DNA of 64,000 nt from Cyclospora cayetanensis. Lineage: Eukaryota; Apicomplexa; Conoidasida; Eucoccidiorida; Eimeriidae. The notes under the pieces are model-generated. The model was not told the DNA's origin and searched no databases. It was given only the letters and a program-made list of their open reading frames with translations. Shown here piece after piece: positions 58,724 to 64,000 of this stretch. Within the stretch, counting starts at the first letter, position 1, and every line of letters starts with the position of its first letter. A program made the position numbers and the translations under genes. The DNA lies in the NCBI RefSeq assembly GCF_002999335.1, contig NW_020312259.1:124001-188000 (forward strand), written 5' to 3'.

Positions 58724-61700
58724 GTTGCTGCTGCGTATCGTGTCGCTGAGGCTGCTGCTGCTGCATCTGGCCGGCAGCAGCAGCCTGCTGCTGCAGCTGC
58801 TTTAGCCACGTCCTTCTAAGAAAATGGGGCAGCAAACGGGGAATACGCAGCGGCAGACTCCGGGAGCACATGCATGTGCTGCCGCTCTCGCTTCTGCCGC
58901 TGATGCAGCTGTTGCCGCTGCTAATAACTGGCAAAAGGAGGAGGACTACAGAGACATATACAAGAAAGACACATGAAAAGACAGACACTCTCGGCACTGT
59001 TGCTGCTGCTGCCACGGCTGCTCGGGGCGGGAGCACAGCAGCCGCACCACTCGAGAACTGCCTGCAGCAGCAGCAGTGCTTCAGAAAGCGGAACTAGGCC
59101 TTTCACCAGCAGAAAACAAAAACATGCAGCAAAACGTGCATACAAACGGAGAGAATGAGGCGTGGGCGGTTGCCCCTGGAGCTGCAGCGGCCGCTACAGC
59201 AGCAGCAGCAGCAGCAGCTGCTGCTGCTGCTGCTGCCACCCTGCAAAGACCATCCATCACCCCGCTGCTGCTCCGGATGCAGCCGCAACTTGCATAAAAG
59301 GGGGAAAATTACTATTAAATGGAGAAACTCGAAAGCTGGCGCTTTCGCTTTCGTGATATTATCGTGATGGTCGCCTAATTTCAACTGGAACACTCCTAAC
59401 AACTGCTGCTGCCGCAGCTGCTGGTGTTGCTTGTGCCTGGTAGGCGAAACATGGCAGCGGATTTCGCTCGCCTTAGGGGGGTGGCCTTTGGATCCCTCTA
59501 ATTCTGTTCTGTACACAACGTGCACTGCGAAGGCTCTAACGCGGCACCTTACGGACAAGTGTGTGGTCTGCTACCTCCGCCCTGTGCTACCGCTGGCAGT
59601 CGGACTGTCCTATTCGAGATACGAAGGCATAGAGGGCAGTATATGGCAACTGCCCTCGCAATAGCAGTTTCTTGTTCGCGCTTTGAAGTATTTATGCATC
59701 CAATCAAATCGATGCCGGCTACAGGGGAGCCGTTAGCGGCATGAACAGCAGCAATAAAAGCACTAGCCCCAAATGCAGCCTTCTTCAGGCTACCCCCGAG
59801 CGCTTTGTACATTATTTCTACGTACACAAAAATTAGTACAAAATTGACTAGTTGGATTCTCTGCTATCATCGTGTTGCAAAGTCCTGTTTGCTCAATACA
59901 AGAAAGCACTAGGTAACGGGTGTACGCCTGATTTTGTGTGCAAGTAGCTGTGCATGCTCAGAGTAATTGTGAGGTGCATCTGCCCACAAGCTAGCTGGCC
60001 CTCTGCCCTCGTGAAAAAATTCTGAAAGGCACAGGTAGGAAAGCGGGGAACTGTCCTGAGGAAGAACAAATGTCTTTCTGCTAAGTTCATATTGAATATG
60101 AGTTGGTAGCACGCCAAGGATCGATGCAGCTCTGCTCTGCTCATTAATTGACTATGAATGCAATGGGATGTCAATTTGGCCTAACAAATCTGATTGCTTT
60201 TGATAACGTTATTGAGTAAGTAATCTGATTATTGCTGCAGCAGTCTGACAGTAAGCACACTGTTGATGGAGGCTGACGGTGGTGCAAGGCCTGTCACGGT
60301 GGCAGAGGCCTGCCTGCATGCTGATGTAAACGCTGCAGCTCCATAGTTGGTAAAAGGTGGTAGTTGCTCAGCCGCGACAAGCATCGGATACATCGATGGG
60401 TCTATGCTGACCCCAAAAGATTTTATGGATAAGGCAAGAAAGCAAAGACCCCAAAGTCAGCTAGAATATAGGTCCTTTGTAACTCTCAAAGGAAGGGAAA
60501 CAAGTGGTCCGAGCGGCATGCCCATTGGATGGACAGGTAGTTTGATGGTGGCTTTATTCACGCAGAGAAAGTAGTCTCCATGCAGTAGTGTGTACAATTG
60601 AGGCCTTTATGGAAGTCCAAGGTCATCGCTGCTTGCGAACGTCAGCTCAACAGCAAGCCTCGGGAGGACTGAGAAAACTATAGCAGGAGAATCTATCAAT
60701 GAATCGGAGTACTCTAAAAATGTAAAGTCGACGAGCAAAAGCCATACCGTAAACAAACTGCTGCTTTACCGTGATAATTATCTCGGGTCTACCCAAAGTG
60801 TAACGCCAGGTGGCCGTAGGGTGGGCAGCGACTCTGCAGTCATACAATCAATCAGCGGAGTATTCACAAACAGGAGGCTATAGGAGGTTTAAGGGGCACT
60901 TGAGTGCAATTAGTGCTCCCTTGACTCCAAGAGAAGCAGCAAGCCGTTCCAAAGCAGCTCCAGACAGCCCCCAACAACCCACTGCTGCTCTTGTGGTGAC
61001 CCAGTCCCATAGTTCATAACTGCATCTGCATACAACGAGCCATAAATCTTTGATGAGGGGCTTGAGCTTATCGGAAGTAGGATGCTCGGTAAGCACAGAA
61101 GACGCATCAAGAAAAAGGTAAACCCCCCTCGCAGACTGCAACATAGTGACGGGGGCCATAGAGGGTAGAACCGCAGTTGAGGAGCCTCCACGGGGCAACG
61201 CCGCACTAATTTCAAGTTCAAATTCAATAGCCGAGATATATTGGCATTGCTTGCCTTTGAATATAATGTGGAAGTGTTATTCGAGGCAACGGCACAGAAG
61301 TACAGTCTCTTCAAGCAGTCCACCTAAGGTCTCCACGGGTATGCACTTTTCTCTAGATTTGATACCAATTTAAGAAAGAGTCAATTATTCATTCTCGAAA
61401 GAGCTCTCATACTCTCCGTTCCGTGCCTCCGAGCTTCTTCTTGAGGGGAGAGGGCCAGCTAGGGCGCGCGTCGCTGCGCCTTGTAGTTACTCCTGTGATT
61501 CACAGCTAGTTGCACATCATGTGTATTGTTCACACACAACATTGCGTCTCCTTGTACTGAGCTAGCAGTATTCTAGGATAAATGAGATATGCTTACAGAC
61601 AAATAAATTAACAATTTTCTACTAATTCTTATCCAAGTAGTACTACTGTAATGGAGCTTAGCCTGGTACACTCCAGGCAGCATCTTCTTATGGAGCCTTT

Positions 61701-64000
61701 CGTATGCTTGAATCTTCATAGAGAGCTATTGCTACATCCTTTTGAAAAGCTCTTATGCATCACACGATCCTCACAATCGCAGGGGGTTCTAATATTCCGG
61801 AAGGAAAGTGAGCAGGCGTGCACCTCAATAGATGCCCTGTGCCCTTCTAGTGTAGCAGGCCGAGCAACGCTGGGGCCCTTCGTACTACACTGGTTACATC
61901 ATTAAAAGAACCGTGTAGGAACTTACCATCTGCGTTGGCCGCTTGTAGACACACATCCTTGCTGCATGCTAGGGGAGACGTGCGCCTGCGCTCTACGCTG
62001 CTGTATGCAACTGGGCACAAATGAATGCTCTAAAGTTCGCTAAGTGCGGTAACGCGCATCTCAGCGGCCGCTTTTCCAGGATACCGAAGTCCGCAAGAGG
62101 ATGATGGAAGCAAAGAGTAAACGCATTCCGAGTCGATGCTCTCTGACTTTGCCTCATTTGTCGACAGGGTCTTGACGCAAAGGGGTTTACACGCAGGGCA
62201 TAGAAGGAGTGCCCCAGAGTCGCACATCGCAACACATAACACAGACACGGCTCCTTCGTCGCATCAGCACGAATAGGCTCCTACTCTGACAAATATGATC
62301 TAGGAGGGGCCAAATCCTCCAGTCTACGAAACCTTTTTCGCAAGTGCGGGAAAGTGCCAAAATGTGTCTCGAGTTGCTTCGTCGTGCTGCTGTCTTCTCA
62401 TTGTAAGCTGATTACATGCTGCAACGCGTGCTGAATAACCGTAAAGGATTGAGAGTCTCTGGAAGGTTATTTTAAGCGCGAGCTACTGGGCCTGCGCCTG
62501 CGCATTGCGTTAGCCTTTCACCTGAAAGGGTATGTGCACGGCTTTGCTGCACCTCACTCTCTGGTTCTCGGCCTGCCTCTGAAGAAGAGCTCCGCAGTGG
62601 GGCACATGAGTCCAATTCCTGGCGCCGTTTGCTCTAATTTCTTCGCCGGGAAGCGGATAGGAGAGGGGAGGAGGGGAAGAGTGGATAGATGGACCAGGGA
62701 TTCTTCTAAACTGCACGAGACTTCTTTATTTCCAGGTGTAACGCCCATTTGAAAGTACGTTTTTTGATGTCGCCGGTGCCTCTCTCGGACAGATGCGTTC
62801 TGTTCGGCTGCCCTTTTAAGGGCGCCGATATTTTACGAGGATCCAGCTATATTAGTAGCGTGTTGGAAGTCCTTTGCAGTGCAGCCAGCTGATGCGGAAA
62901 GGTTGTTGAGCGTGGCTTTTCTCTCTCTGCCTCTGTCTATCTTATGTTGCTTTTCCTCAGGGGGCCAACTAGAAGACATGTTGAAGCACTTTCATCCATG
63001 GCTGGCAGGGCTCCTCCCTCCACATACAGCAGACAGCCAGCTGTGTTTTGCGCCGCATCCCTTGTGGCAGTCCACACTCCACTCTCGTCCGACCCTGCCT
63101 TGCCTAGTTCCCCCTAAGGCTATAGAAATACAGGAGTTCTTCACTCCTCCCGTGCCACGGTCTGACAATGCACCGCATCCTCCTGCTGCAGTGCCGCTCA
63201 ATTGCCTTTCCCCCCGACGGAGTCGTTCAATTGTGCATTGGCCTCTGTCCAGTTTCACGCTCTGATCCTCTCTAGGATGATCTCTCTCTGTGATCTTCAG
63301 CCCTTCCGTGCCTTCTTTTACGTCGAATCCCTTGAGGTTTTCCTTTTTCGTTTAACATGCCTGTTTTTAGCTGCCCCTCTCCGATCCCTCCCCGCAGCCA
63401 CACACAGATATCATCGATCTGTGTACGTGCTCCCATCATTACTCCCCTTTGCCTGTACCCATATCTCTGTCCCTGTCAAGCACATTTTGCAGCAGAATTC
63501 TACAGGAGTGAGTGAATGAGTGTGTGTGTGTAATACCAGGAAGCATCCCCCCTCCTTCCGTCGCTATGCGTCTTCTGCCAGTGCCCTGCTGGTCCTCCTC
63601 ACCAAGGGGATTAGATATACACTAGAAAAAATGGCAGCTATATCTCATATAGCCTTCCCCAATGCATGTCTCCTCTTGAGAATGCTCTGCTACAGCAGTG
63701 CAGACGCTTTCGAGAGATGCCATGACCTTTCCCTCCACAGAGATGTGGCACCTCTCCCTCCGCACAGTACGCATGTCTCCGGGCCGCTTTTAGGACGCAC
63801 AGTGGCTGAAAGGGATTAGAAGATGCGCTCTACTACTTCACTCTGTCAAGAAGCCAAACGCAAGCGCATTAGTTAGCCTTGCTGTCTACGTGGAGCCTTA
63901 AGGGCTGCTTCCCCTGGCGTCTGCCCTTCGGTGTGCCACGTGCTCGCTGGCACCCCTCTTTCTAGTGCTCTTCTAGCTACGAATCACTCGACTGCGCAGT
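58724..64000. other. no gene assigned, right edge
   Basis: CAG/CTG patches continue to about 59.4 kb, and upstream NOT1 exons could lie here. At 61198-60878 (-) two overlapping frames are open. One (DAVMNYGTGSPQEQQWVVGG to a TAA) could be a terminal exon after an acceptor GTATGCAG, but no partner exon was found. Plus-strand frames at 62530-62752 and 62879-63265 have no recognisable domain. I see no tRNA or rRNA. Confidence 0.35.

Overview
This looks like nuclear DNA of a coccidian apicomplexan, most likely an Eimeria species. I infer this from gene content and sequence style, not from a database search. Genes are broken into many short GT-AG exons. Introns carry degenerate telomere-like TTTAGGG/CCCTAAA words and simple-sequence tracts. 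CAG/CTG trinucleotide runs occur both between genes and inside coding exons, where they encode long Gln and Ala homopolymers, a known trait of Eimeria genomes. There are no bacterial operons, phage genes, insertion sequences or CRISPR arrays.

Layout. (1) 1298-4662 (+): an SNM1/PSO2-type DNA cross-link repair nuclease rebuilt from 11 exons, with a probable PCNA-binding (PIP) tail. (2) 5521-7426 (-): a complete 7-exon RAB11-family GTPase of 211 aa. (3) 9372-10234 (+): a 199-aa coiled-coil protein of unknown function. (4) 10700-11722 (-): POP5, a small RNase P/MRP subunit, 3 exons, 134 aa. (5) 12439-12710 (-): a 74-aa basic protein of unknown function. (6) 12709-14056 (+): a 308-aa predicted membrane protein of unknown function. 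(7) about 15534-43313 (+): a very large axonemal dynein heavy chain with linker, AAA1-AAA6, stalk and C-terminal domain recognisable in order. (8) about 43813-44510 (-): a probable spliced hypothetical gene. (9) 47393-58723 (-): NOT1, the CCR4-NOT scaffold, 12 exons in one continuous frame of 2,244 aa, with long polyQ/polyA inserts. The ends (1-1297, 58724-64000) and about 44.5-47.4 kb hold no gene I can defend.

The exon models for SNM1, RAB11, POP5, the coiled-coil gene, the membrane-protein gene and NOT1 were built by hand. In each, every junction is in phase and the total length is a multiple of three. The dynein gene is supported by domain order, and not every splice site was resolved.

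The genes are not a pathway cluster. They cover DNA repair, vesicle traffic and cytokinesis (RAB11), tRNA/rRNA processing (POP5), flagellar motility, which in coccidia means the microgamete (dynein), and mRNA deadenylation (NOT1). Several neighbours converge tail to tail: SNM1/RAB11, coiled-coil/POP5, dynein/hypothetical gene.
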